DNA of 25,952 bases from positions 1-25,952 of the forward strand of contig DASWTI010000672.1 of NCBI GenBank assembly GCA_036402215.1, written 5' to 3'. Of this stretch, positions 1 through 6,858 are shown one piece after another. Made by a program: the position numbers and the translations under genes. Numbering within the stretch: the first letter of the stretch is position 1; the number at the start of each line of letters is the position of its first letter. Below the pieces are notes generated by a model. The model ran no database searches, had not been told where the DNA came from, and saw only the letters and a program-made list of their open reading frames with translations. The DNA comes from DASXTS01 sp036402215. GTDB taxonomy: Bacteria > Actinomycetota > Actinomycetes > Mycobacteriales > Pseudonocardiaceae.

Positions 1-225
1 GGCGGCGGCGACCCGGCGTGGCGGGCCGCCGAGGCGATGCTGCGCCGCCCGCGTACCGGCGCCGGTTACTTCGTGGTCCAGGCCCGCGGCCGCGAGGCCC
101 AGGACGGCACGGTCACCTGGTTCGACACCGACGCCGGCCGCTACGCCGCCCGCGGCGGGACGTTCCTGCCGGTCGACGGCGCGCGGCTGCGCCAGGTCCT
201 CGGCCGCCTGATCGCCACGGCCTGA
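1..225 (+). CDS. ESX secretion-associated EspG-like protein, C-terminal fragment (5' end outside window)
   Basis: The reading frame is open from base 1 to a TGA at 223-225, giving the last 74 residues of a protein. The segment with RPRTGAGYF, then TWFDTDAGRY, then a short tail of the type seen at the end of EspG proteins, matches what I know of the EspG C-terminus (an RPR-TG-G motif followed by a W-x-D-T-x-x-G-R-Y motif). EspG proteins are cytosolic chaperones that bind PE/PPE-type or related substrates of ESX (type VII) secretion systems. The rest of the gene and any ESX partners lie upstream of the window. The family call rests on short motifs only. The next gene starts 89 bp downstream and looks unrelated. 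Confidence 0.7.
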   Translation, partial: GGGDPAWRAAEAMLRRPRTGAGYFVVQARGREAQDGTVTWFDTDAGRYAARGGTFLPVDGARLRQVLGRLIATA

Positions 226-301
226 CGGCAACGGAGGCCGGCGCGACGACGCTTGCCGGTGGGTGGCGGAAGTGTGCTGAGGTGCGGCCCCCGGCCAGGG
301 A

Positions 302-307
302 TACCAT
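302..307 (+). promoter_or_regulatory. Candidate -10 element (TACCAT) of a leaderless promoter
   Basis: TACCAT fits the TANNNT -10 consensus and ends 7 nt before the GTG at 315, so transcription would begin at or next to the start codon. No Shine-Dalgarno sequence precedes this GTG. No convincing -35 box is visible. The same arrangement recurs in front of several other genes in the window. Confidence 0.45.
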
Positions 308-314
308 CCCGGCT

Positions 315-1142
315 GTGGTGATCCTGGAGCCGTCCGCGGCGCTCGCCACCTGTGAACGCGCACTCCGGCAGCTCATCACGGCCACCGCCACGGCGTCGGC
401 GGGAGCCGGCGCCAACTGGATCACCTCCGTTGCCAAGCCGGACACCATTCAGAGGTGGTCGGACCGCCGGCGGGAAGAAGCGGCCAGCCGTGGGAAGCGC
501 GGCGTCGCGGAGGTGGACTCCAATCTCCTGGCCTACGCGAGCTTCTTCGAGCTGGTGGCCATCCTGGAGAGGTCGTGGGAGGCCTACGCGCCGGCGCTGG
601 GGCGGAAGAAGGAGACCGGGGCGCTGTTGGCGAGGTTCGACGACCTGCGCAACGCGGTGGCGCACAACCGGGAGTTGCTGCCGTTCGAGCGGGAGCTGCT
701 GTCCGGGATCGCCGGAGAGATAAGGAACAGAGTCACCATTCATCTGAGCAGCCAGGATCCGAGCGGCGACTTCTATCCCCGTATCGAGGCCGTGAGCGAC
801 AGCCTCGGCAACACGATCGACACCTTCGAGCTGGACAGCCCGACCAGCGGGCTCTGTGCGACGGCCGTACGGCTCAGCCCGGGCGACACGGTCGTCTTCC
901 GCTGTGACGGCGTCGATCCCCAGGGGCGTGACTTGACCTGGTCGCTCCGGGTCGGTTCGGATTACGTCGACTCCGTCGGCGGTGATCGTGCCGAGTTGCG
1001 ATGGAACGTGACCAGGAAGCATGTCGGGCACAGGGTGGCCGCGCGTATCTACCTGCGATCGGATTCCGAGTTCCACCGGTGGGCCGGCCACGACCAGGGG
1101 GTGTCGTTGAGCTATACCGTGCTCCCCCCGATCGACGGCTGA
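315..1142 (+). CDS. HEPN-domain protein with C-terminal beta-rich domain, function unknown
   Basis: This is a 275-residue cytosolic protein with no signal peptide or membrane segment. Residues about 65-140 are helical and contain RNAVAH (R112 to H117), the Rx4-6H signature of HEPN domains, many of which are RNases of toxin-antitoxin and defence systems. This one sits in a context like that of Swt1-type HEPN proteins. Residues about 180-272 are predicted beta-rich and resemble an Ig-like sandwich, with alternating hydrophobics and a GDTVVF...LTWSLR...ELRWNV...YTVLPP pattern. The GTG at 315 (or 318) was chosen because translation upstream is low-complexity Arg/Pro shadow and a -10-like hexamer sits 7 nt before it. 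The codons include more A/T-ending triplets than neighbouring genes use. There is no adjacent antitoxin-like ORF. It ends 57 bp from the convergent pucR-type gene. The HEPN call is fairly safe; catalytic activity is not known. Confidence 0.7.
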   Translation: MVILEPSAALATCERALRQLITATATASAGAGANWITSVAKPDTIQRWSDRRREEAASRGKRGVAEVDSNLLAYASFFELVAILERSWEAYAPALGRKKETGALLARFDDLRNAVAHNRELLPFERELLSGIAGEIRNRVTIHLSSQDPSGDFYPRIEAVSDSLGNTIDTFELDSPTSGLCATAVRLSPGDTVVFRCDGVDPQGRDLTWSLRVGSDYVDSVGGDRAELRWNVTRKHVGHRVAARIYLRSDSEFHRWAGHDQGVSLSYTVLPPIDG

Positions 1143-1199
1143 GGACCGCGGTACGGGTCGACCGGCTGACCGGGTCGTTGGACGCGCCCGGTCGCGCGC

Positions 1200-2858
1200 T
1201 CACGGTGACTGCTGCGGCGGCACGTCGACCGCCAGCAGGGCGACGTACAGCGACAGCATGGACTCGGGGTCGTCCAGGGAGACGTTGAGCAGCCGTTCGA
1301 TGCGGGCCAGCAGCTTGTAGTACGCGGGCCGGGACAGGTGCGCCGCGGTGGCCGCCGCGGACTTGTTGCCGCCGTGCTCGCAGTACGAGCGCAGCACCGA
1401 CAGCAGCCGCCGCCCGGTGTCGGAGTCGCGCGCCAGCAGCGGGCCCAGCTCGCGCTGCACGTACGCCTGCACCCGGGAGTCGTCCCGCAGCAGGTGCAGC
1501 AGGCCACGCAGCCGCACGTCGTCCAGCTTGTGGAACGGCCGCGTCTCCTGGTCGGTGGCCCCGGCCCGCGACGGTCCGCGCAGCGCGGCCTCGGCGACGT
1601 GCGCGGCCTCGGCGAGCGAGCGTGGCAGGTCGGCCAGCTCGGTCACCGTGCTGCCCACCGCCACCACGACCGGCGGCACCCGGGTGTGCGGCGCCGTCAC
1701 CCGGTGCACCTCGCGGGCCAGCCGGGTGAGCGCCGCGTCCACGTTCTCCGTGCGCCCCAGCGCGACCAGCGCCCGCACGCTGGTGTCGTCCACCACGCCG
1801 ACCAGGGCGGACAGCCCGGCGCGCTGCGCGGCGAGCGCGGTGCCCTCGGCGAGGTCACGCAGCACCTCCTGGGCCGCGATCGACGGCGTCGGCGAGACCA
1901 GGCTGCGCGGCCGCACCGCCATCCCGACCACCCGCCGCCCGGCCAGCGGCACGCCCACCGCGGCCGAGCGGGTCGCGAGGTCCGAGGGCACCGGCCCCGC
2001 CGTGAGCAGCGCGGCGAGCAGCGAGCGGTGCGTCTGCCGCTCCAGGCTGTCCCGGTCGCGGGCCACCAGCCGGTGCAGCGCGAGCGCCGACGCGGCGCGC
2101 TCGGCGACCACGGTGTGCCGGTGCGAGGGCGCCTCCGGGGACAGCAGCACCAGCCGGCCCCAGTCGTCGTCACGGGCCCCGACCACGGTGACCAGCCAGC
2201 CGGCCTCCTCGTCGTAGCCGGTGCGGCCGGGCACGGTGACCGCCCGCGAACGCATCTCCCAGTTGGCCAGCAGCTCGGCCGGTCGCTCCCCGGCCGCGTC
2301 GTAGCCGAGCACGTGGTGCGAGAGCGTCTCCAGCACCACCGGCAGGCCCGCGGTGCGCGCCACCTCGCGCAGGATCTCGGCGGGCTCGGCGCCGCTCACG
2401 GTGAGCGCGGTGAACCGCTCGTGGATCGCCTCGGCCGCCTTCAGCTCCTCCACCTGGGCGTCCAGGATGAGCGCCCCGACGGCCTCGGTGACCGTGACGA
2501 ATCGCGTCTCACGGGCCAGCGTCACCAGCGGCAGCGAGCGCCGCTCCGCCGCGGCCACCAGCGCCGGCGGCAGCTCGTCGTTCCAGCGCCGCACCAGCTC
2601 CACCACGACGCCCGCGGCCCGCACCCCGGCCAGCTCGTCCACGTAGCGGGTGAGTGCCGCCGGGTCGGCGGGCAGTGCGATGCCCGTGGTGAGCACCAGT
2701 TCGCCGCCGCGCAGCAGGTGCGCGATGTCCGCGACCTCGGCGGCGTGCACCCAGCGCACCCGCCGATCCAGCCCCGCGGCCCCGGCCACCACCCGCGGCA
2801 CCCCCCGCCGCACCACGGGCAGCGACAGCACGTCCGAGACGGTCGGATACACGTACAC
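1200..2858 (-). CDS. PucR family transcriptional regulator
   Basis: This protein of about 552 residues has the PucR layout. An N-terminal purine-catabolism PucR domain (about residues 4-115; YPTVSDVLSLPVV...VHAAEVADIAHLLRGGELVLTTG) is followed by a central GGDEF-like/CdaR-type region. The C-terminal PucR helix-turn-helix is at about 486-545 (SYCEHGGNKSAAATAAHLSRPAYYKLLARIERLL). Such proteins are effector-responsive activators or repressors of nitrogen-compound catabolic genes and usually control a divergent neighbour. Here the neighbour is the aminotransferase-mmsA pair starting 76 bp away. The start is GTG 2858 or GTG 2852; both directly precede the conserved YPTVSD. An upstream extension to 2975 would run into the aminotransferase gene and is unlikely. 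A perfect odd palindrome covers the start codon, which suggests autoregulation. Confidence 0.88.
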   Translation of the reverse strand: MYVYPTVSDVLSLPVVRRGVPRVVAGAAGLDRRVRWVHAAEVADIAHLLRGGELVLTTGIALPADPAALTRYVDELAGVRAAGVVVELVRRWNDELPPALVAAAERRSLPLVTLARETRFVTVTEAVGALILDAQVEELKAAEAIHERFTALTVSGAEPAEILREVARTAGLPVVLETLSHHVLGYDAAGERPAELLANWEMRSRAVTVPGRTGYDEEAGWLVTVVGARDDDWGRLVLLSPEAPSHRHTVVAERAASALALHRLVARDRDSLERQTHRSLLAALLTAGPVPSDLATRSAAVGVPLAGRRVVGMAVRPRSLVSPTPSIAAQEVLRDLAEGTALAAQRAGLSALVGVVDDTSVRALVALGRTENVDAALTRLAREVHRVTAPHTRVPPVVVAVGSTVTELADLPRSLAEAAHVAEAALRGPSRAGATDQETRPFHKLDDVRLRGLLHLLRDDSRVQAYVQRELGPLLARDSDTGRRLLSVLRSYCEHGGNKSAAATAAHLSRPAYYKLLARIERLLNVSLDDPESMLSLYVALLAVDVPPQQSP

Positions 2859-2895
2859 AGTGTCGCCGGTACCCGCCTGTTCCGATACAGGCTGT
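2855..2895. promoter_or_regulatory. Cluster of dyads in the divergent pucR/aminotransferase promoter (candidate operator)
   Basis: Three perfect dyads lie within about 40 bp. ACAC-A-GTGT is at 2855-2863 and covers the regulator's GTG. CCTGT-N6-ACAGG is at 2876-2891. ACAG-G-CTGT is at 2887-2895 and shares a half-site with the second. CTGT/ACAG half-sites repeat three times. Position between regulator and target genes makes this the likely PucR binding region, but no PucR consensus was used to prove it. Confidence 0.45.
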
Positions 2896-2934
2896 CGGTA
2901 TGCACTCCGCGCCGGACGGGACGACACTCGGGGC

Positions 2935-4239
2935 ATGGTCCACGCAGAACTGCTCGCCCGCCACCGGTCCGTCATGCCCAGCTGGCTGGCCCTCTACTAC
3001 GACCGGCCGATCGAGATCGTGAACGCCTCGGGCCGCCGGGTGACCGACGCCGAGGGCCGCCGGTACCTGGACTTCTTCGCCGGCATCCTGACCAACGCGA
3101 TCGGCTACGACGTGGCCGAGATCAGCGACGCGATCCGCAAGCAGGTGGACACCGGCGTGCTGCACACGTCGACCCTCTACCTGATCCGCTCGCAGGTGGA
3201 GCTCGCCGAGCGCATCGCCCGGCTCTCCGGCATCCCGGACGCCAAGGTGTTCTTCACCAACTCCGGCACCGAGGCCAACGAGACCGCGCTCATGCTGGCC
3301 ACCCAGTACCGGCGCAGCAACCAGGTGCTCGCGCTGCGGAACTCCTATCACGGGCGGGCGTTCGCCACGGTCGGCATCACCGGCAACCGCGGCTGGTCGC
3401 CGTCGGCGCTCTCGCCGCTCAAGGTGAGCTACGTGCACGGCGGCTACCGCTACCGCAGCCCGTTCCGGGACCTGTCCGACGAGGGCTACGTGGCGGCCTG
3501 CGTGGACGACCTGCGCAACGTGCTGGAGACCACCACCTCCGGCGACGTGGCCTGCATGATCGTGGAGCCCATCCAGGGCGTCGGCGGCTTCTGCGTGCCG
3601 CCGGACGGCATGTTCGCGGCGTTCGCCGAGGTGCTGCGCGAACACGGCATCCCGCTCATCTCCGACGAGGTGCAGACCGGCTGGGGCCGCACCGGCTCGC
3701 ACTTCTGGGGCATCGAGGCGCACGGCGTGGTGCCGGACGCCATGACGTTCGCCAAGGGCCTCGGCAACGGCCTGGCGATCGGCGGCGTGGTGGCCTCGCC
3801 GGCGCTGATGGACTCCATCACCGCGAACTCCATCTCCACCTTCGGCGGCAACCCGGTGGCCACGGTCGGCGCCTCCGCGGTGCTCGACTACGTGTTCGCG
3901 CACGACCTGCAGGCCAACGCCGCCAAGCTCGGCGAGCGGCTGATCACCGGGCTGCGTGACCTCGCCGCCTCGAACGCCGTGATCGGCGAGGTGCGCGGCA
4001 AGGGCCTCATGGTGGGCATCGAGCTGGTCGAGCCGGGCACCCGTACGCCGTCCGCGGCGGCGGCGGGCCGGGTGCTGGAGGAGACCCGCGAGCGCGGCCT
4101 GCTGGTGGGCAAGGGCGGCCTGTACGGCAACGTCATCCGGCTGGCCCCGCCGATGACCCTCACCGCCGAGGAGAACGAGGAGGCGCTGGACATCCTGGGC
4201 GCCGCCATCTCGGCCGTGCACGCGGAGCTGACCCGGTGA
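2935..4239 (+). CDS. Class III (PLP) aminotransferase, AGXT2-like; probable beta-alanine/beta-aminoisobutyrate transaminase
   Basis: This 434-residue cytosolic PLP enzyme is predicted to move the amino group of an omega- or beta-amino acid to pyruvate or glyoxylate. Visible features are FTNSGTEAN (PLP phosphate-binding loop), NSYHGR, the DEVQTGWGRTG motif with the PLP-ring Asp, TFAKGLGNG with the Schiff-base Lys at K274, and STFGGNP. The overall pattern is closest to alanine-glyoxylate aminotransferase 2-type proteins. ATG 2935 is preferred because the conserved N-terminal HAELLARHRSVMPSWLALYYDRP follows directly; the longer frame upstream overlaps the regulator antisense. It overlaps the downstream dehydrogenase by 4 bp (GTGA), so the two are translationally coupled. 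The mmsA partner argues for beta-alanine or 3-aminoisobutyrate as substrate, giving malonate or methylmalonate semialdehyde. GABA or other omega-amino acids cannot be excluded. Confidence 0.87.
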   Translation: MVHAELLARHRSVMPSWLALYYDRPIEIVNASGRRVTDAEGRRYLDFFAGILTNAIGYDVAEISDAIRKQVDTGVLHTSTLYLIRSQVELAERIARLSGIPDAKVFFTNSGTEANETALMLATQYRRSNQVLALRNSYHGRAFATVGITGNRGWSPSALSPLKVSYVHGGYRYRSPFRDLSDEGYVAACVDDLRNVLETTTSGDVACMIVEPIQGVGGFCVPPDGMFAAFAEVLREHGIPLISDEVQTGWGRTGSHFWGIEAHGVVPDAMTFAKGLGNGLAIGGVVASPALMDSITANSISTFGGNPVATVGASAVLDYVFAHDLQANAAKLGERLITGLRDLAASNAVIGEVRGKGLMVGIELVEPGTRTPSAAAAGRVLEETRERGLLVGKGGLYGNVIRLAPPMTLTAEENEEALDILGAAISAVHAELTR

Positions 4240-5735
4240 GCCCGCGGCGGATCACCCACTGGATAGACGGCAAGACCTGGGCCGGGGTCGCCGCTCGCAC
4301 CGGCGAGGTGCACGATCCGGCCACCGGCGCGGTCGCCGGGCTCGTCGACTTCGCCACCGGGACCGAGGTGGACGACGCGGTCGCCGCGGCCGCGCGCGCG
4401 TTCACCAGCTGGCGTTCGTCGTCGCTGGCCACCCGCTCCACCGTGCTGTTCCGGTTCCGGGCGCTGCTGGAGCAACGCTCCGCCGACGTCGCCGCGTTGC
4501 TCACCGCGGAGCACGGCAAGGTCCTCTCGGACGCGGCCGGCGAGGTGAAGCGCGGCCTGGAGGTCGTCGACTTCGCGTGCGGCGTGCCGCACCTGCTCAA
4601 GGGCGGCTACTCGGAGAACGCCTCGACCGGCGTGGACGTGTACTCGCTGCGGCAGCCGCTCGGCGTGGTCGGCGTGATCACCCCGTTCAACTTCCCGGCC
4701 ATGGTGCCGCTGTGGTTCGTGCCGCTGGCCGTCGCGTGCGGCAACACGGTGGTCCTCAAGCCGTCCGAGAAGGACCCGTCGGCGCCGGTGCTGCTCGCCG
4801 AGCTGTTCGCCGAGGCCGGGCTGCCGGACGGCGTGGTCAACGTGGTGCACGGCGACAAGGTGGCCGTCGACCGGTTGCTCACCCACCCCGACGTGCGCGC
4901 CGTCTCGTTCGTCGGTTCCACCCCGGTGGCCCGCCACGTGTACGAGACCGGCACCCGGCACGGCAAGCGCGTGCAGGCGCTGGGCGGCGCCAAGAACCAC
5001 ATGGTGGTGCTGCCGGACGCGGACCTCGACCTGGCCGCGGACGCCGCGGTGTCGGCCGGCTTCGGCTCGGCGGGGGAGCGCTGCATGGCGATCTCCGTCG
5101 TGGTGGCCGTGGACCCGATCGGCGACGAGCTGGTGGAGCGGATCGCCGCGCGCTGCGCCGAGGTGCGGGTCGGCGACGGCCGCCGCCCGGGCTGCGACAT
5201 GGGCCCGCTCGTCACCCGCGCGCACCGGGACCGCGTCGCCTCCTACCTGGACGACGGGGTGGCGGCCGGCGCGACGCTCGTGGTGGACGGCCGCGACCAC
5301 CCGGTGGACGGTGAACCGGACGGCTTCTGGCTCGGCCCCACGCTGTTCGACCACGTGCGGCCGGACCAGTCGCTCTACACCGACGAGATCTTCGGCCCGG
5401 TGCTCTCCGTGGTGCGTTCGGCCTCCTACGAGGAGGCGGTGTCGCTGGTGAACTCCAACCCGTACGGCAACGGCACGGCCATCTTCACCAACGACGGCGG
5501 CGCCGCGCGGCGCTACCAGCACGAGGTCGAGGTCGGCATGGTCGGCGTCAACGTGCCGATCCCGGTGCCGGTGGCCTACTACTCGTTCGGCGGCTGGAAA
5601 CAGTCGTTGTTCGGCGACTCGCACGCCTACGGGCCGGACGCGGTGCACTTCTTCACCCGCACCAAGGCCGTCACCAGCCGCTGGCTCGACCCGTCGCACG
5701 GCGGGCTGAACCTGGGCTTCCCGCAGAACACCTGA
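4236..5735 (+). CDS. mmsA: CoA-acylating (methyl)malonate-semialdehyde dehydrogenase
   Basis: This 499-residue ALDH-superfamily enzyme oxidises malonate or methylmalonate semialdehyde with NAD+ and CoA to acetyl- or propionyl-CoA plus CO2. Family marks are the N-terminal WIDGK, PFNFPAMVPLW, FVGSTPVARHVYETG, ALGGAKNHMVVLPDAD and the catalytic Cys283 in GSAGERCMA. The ELGGK glutamate of hydrolytic ALDHs is replaced by Ala in ALGGAKNH, as expected for a CoA-acylating MMSDH rather than an ordinary aldehyde dehydrogenase. The length is typical of the family. The GTG start at 4236 overlaps the aminotransferase stop (GTGA). With the upstream transaminase it completes conversion of a beta-amino acid to an acyl-CoA. 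No dihydropyrimidinase, beta-ureidopropionase or 3-hydroxyisobutyrate dehydrogenase gene is present in the window, so the source of the substrate is not shown here. Confidence 0.92.
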   Translation: MSPRRITHWIDGKTWAGVAARTGEVHDPATGAVAGLVDFATGTEVDDAVAAAARAFTSWRSSSLATRSTVLFRFRALLEQRSADVAALLTAEHGKVLSDAAGEVKRGLEVVDFACGVPHLLKGGYSENASTGVDVYSLRQPLGVVGVITPFNFPAMVPLWFVPLAVACGNTVVLKPSEKDPSAPVLLAELFAEAGLPDGVVNVVHGDKVAVDRLLTHPDVRAVSFVGSTPVARHVYETGTRHGKRVQALGGAKNHMVVLPDADLDLAADAAVSAGFGSAGERCMAISVVVAVDPIGDELVERIAARCAEVRVGDGRRPGCDMGPLVTRAHRDRVASYLDDGVAAGATLVVDGRDHPVDGEPDGFWLGPTLFDHVRPDQSLYTDEIFGPVLSVVRSASYEEAVSLVNSNPYGNGTAIFTNDGGAARRYQHEVEVGMVGVNVPIPVPVAYYSFGGWKQSLFGDSHAYGPDAVHFFTRTKAVTSRWLDPSHGGLNLGFPQNT

Positions 5736-5756
5736 CGCGCGTCCGGCGGGACGTCC

Positions 5757-5762
5757 TAGCCT
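5757..5762 (+). promoter_or_regulatory. Candidate -10 element (TAGCCT) of a leaderless promoter for the GNAT gene
   Basis: TAGCCT lies 7 nt upstream of ATG 5770 in the 34-bp gap after mmsA. No Shine-Dalgarno sequence fits that ATG. This suggests the GNAT gene has its own leaderless transcript rather than being only a read-through product of the mmsA operon. Confidence 0.45.
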
Positions 5763-5769
5763 GGCGCTC

Positions 5770-6690
5770 ATGGATGTCGAACGCGTGACCGCGGAGCACG
5801 CGGCGCTGCTGGCCGGGCTCGACCCGCTGCTGTCCGCGCCGGAGCCCCTGGCGGCCACCGAGGACGCCGTGCTGCTGACCGCCACGGCCGGCGGCTCGGC
5901 GGCCGCCGGGACGGTGCGCTCGGCGGAGGTGCCGGCGGACTCCGAGCTGGCGCTGTGGGGTTCGCTGCGCACGCACCGGCTGCTGCCGCACCTGGCCGGG
6001 CCGGACCGGGCGGCCGCGTTCGACGCGCTGCTCGGCGAGTGGGAGCCGCTGCTGCGGGAGCGCGCCGAGCCCGGCGACCGGGACAGCGCGGCGATGGTCG
6101 CCGTGCCCAGCCGGGACACCGCGCAGGCGCTGCCGCTCGTCCGCCGCGGCTTCGCCCCGCTCATCGTGGTGGCCGCGCGCCGCCGCCCGGCCACCCCGGT
6201 GAGCGCGCCGTCGCATCCCGCCGTGCGCGTGGCCACGCCGGCGGACCTGGACGCGCTCACCGAGCTGGCCGTCGAGCTGCACCGTTTGGACGCCGCGTTC
6301 GGCGTGGTCAGCGAGCGCCCGGCCGAGGCCGAGGTGCTCCGCGCCGGGCTGGCCGCGCACCCGCGGAACACCTGGATCGCCGAGGACGCCGACGGCCCGG
6401 TGGGCTTCGCCCAGGTGCAGGAGCCGGCCGACGCGCAGTGGGTGGCCGGCATGGTGTCCGGCGCGCCGCCGGCCTACTTCGGTTTCCTGTACGTGCGCCC
6501 GGGCCGGCGCGGGGAGGGCCTCGGCCGCGCGCTCGCCGACGCCGCCCACGCCGTGCTCGACGCGCGGCCGGACGTGGCCACCACGCTGCTGCACCACGCG
6601 CTGCCGAACCCCTGGTCCACGCCGTTCTGGGCCCGCCAGGGTTACCGGCCGCTCTGGACCGCCTACCAGCGCCGCCCCGCCGTGCCCTGA
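5770..6690 (+). CDS. GNAT family N-acetyltransferase (tandem GNAT, N-terminal copy degenerate)
   Basis: This 306-residue protein is predicted to use acetyl-CoA to acetylate an unknown amine substrate. The C-terminal GNAT domain (about 151-303) is clear: VRVATPADLDALTEL at its start, WIAEDADGPVGFAQV in the beta-strands, the acetyl-CoA pyrophosphate loop in YVRPGRRGEGLGRALAD (R246-R-G-E-G-L-G252), and FWARQGYRPLW near the end. Residues about 105-140 (MVAVPSRDTAQALPLVRRGFAPLIVVAARR) look like the final strands of a second, N-terminal GNAT fold that has lost the RxxGxG loop. That matches the two-domain architecture common in actinobacteria. The gene is alone between mmsA and the amidase. Nothing in the sequence identifies the substrate. 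Confidence 0.85.
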   Translation: MDVERVTAEHAALLAGLDPLLSAPEPLAATEDAVLLTATAGGSAAAGTVRSAEVPADSELALWGSLRTHRLLPHLAGPDRAAAFDALLGEWEPLLRERAEPGDRDSAAMVAVPSRDTAQALPLVRRGFAPLIVVAARRRPATPVSAPSHPAVRVATPADLDALTELAVELHRLDAAFGVVSERPAEAEVLRAGLAAHPRNTWIAEDADGPVGFAQVQEPADAQWVAGMVSGAPPAYFGFLYVRPGRRGEGLGRALADAAHAVLDARPDVATTLLHHALPNPWSTPFWARQGYRPLWTAYQRRPAVP

Positions 6691-6742
6691 CTTCGCCGAC
6701 CCGGTGCCTGGCGTGCCCACGCCGCACCTTTTGGTGAACAGT

Positions 6743-6778
6743 TGACGGCGATGCGTCACGGGTGGAAGGTGATTCACC
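6743..6778 (+). promoter_or_regulatory. Dyads upstream of the amidase gene
   Basis: The gap between the GNAT gene and the amidase (6691-6849, about 160 bp) contains TGACG-N6-CGTCA (6743-6758) and the perfect odd palindrome GGTGA-T-TCACC (6768-6778). A TTGACG (6742-6747) could act as a -35 box, but I see no matching -10. Both dyads lie within 110 bp of the start codons and could be operator sites or small leader hairpins. I could not match the region to a known riboswitch such as ydaO. Confidence 0.3.
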
Positions 6779-6795
6779 GTTCAGCACTCCGTCAC

Positions 6796-6858
6796 CGGGA
6801 GATCGCGATGGGTCGTCGGGAGATCCCGATGGGTCGCCGGGAGGTCATGATGGGTCGT
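6796..6858 (+). repeat. Three tandem 21-bp units, each carrying a Shine-Dalgarno sequence and an in-frame ATG
   Basis: The units are 6796-6816, 6817-6837 and 6838-6858. Each begins CGGGAG and ends ATGGGTCG(T/C). GGGAG stands exactly 6 nt before an ATG in every copy (ATG 6808, 6829, 6850), and 21 bp equals seven codons, so all three ATGs share the amidase frame. Each unit is therefore a complete potential translation initiation site. The third has the strongest SD (GGGAGG). Translated, the repeat reads R-R-E-(I/V)-x-M-G and adds positive charge ahead of the signal peptide. Confidence 0.8.

Noticed and set aside
18..314. Extension of the HEPN gene frame back to 18
   Set aside because: It overlaps the EspG fragment in another frame and encodes Arg/Pro-rich shadow sequence; the conserved-looking protein begins at 315.
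1338..3959. Very long plus-strand open frame (about 870 codons) across the regulator and into the aminotransferase
   Set aside because: It is antisense to the clear PucR gene and out of frame with the aminotransferase. The product is low-complexity Arg/His/Gly/Pro with no motifs, a usual shadow in very GC-rich DNA.
3888..6452. Long minus-strand open frame (about 850 codons) opposite the aminotransferase, mmsA and GNAT genes
   Set aside because: The translation is Ser/Arg/Ala-rich without domains, and the plus-strand genes are complete with catalytic motifs. No promoter or SD supports it.
6691..6849. Possible ydaO-type (c-di-AMP) riboswitch before the amidase
   Set aside because: Such riboswitches occur before actinobacterial wall hydrolases, but I could not find the conserved core, and the gap has only two short dyads.
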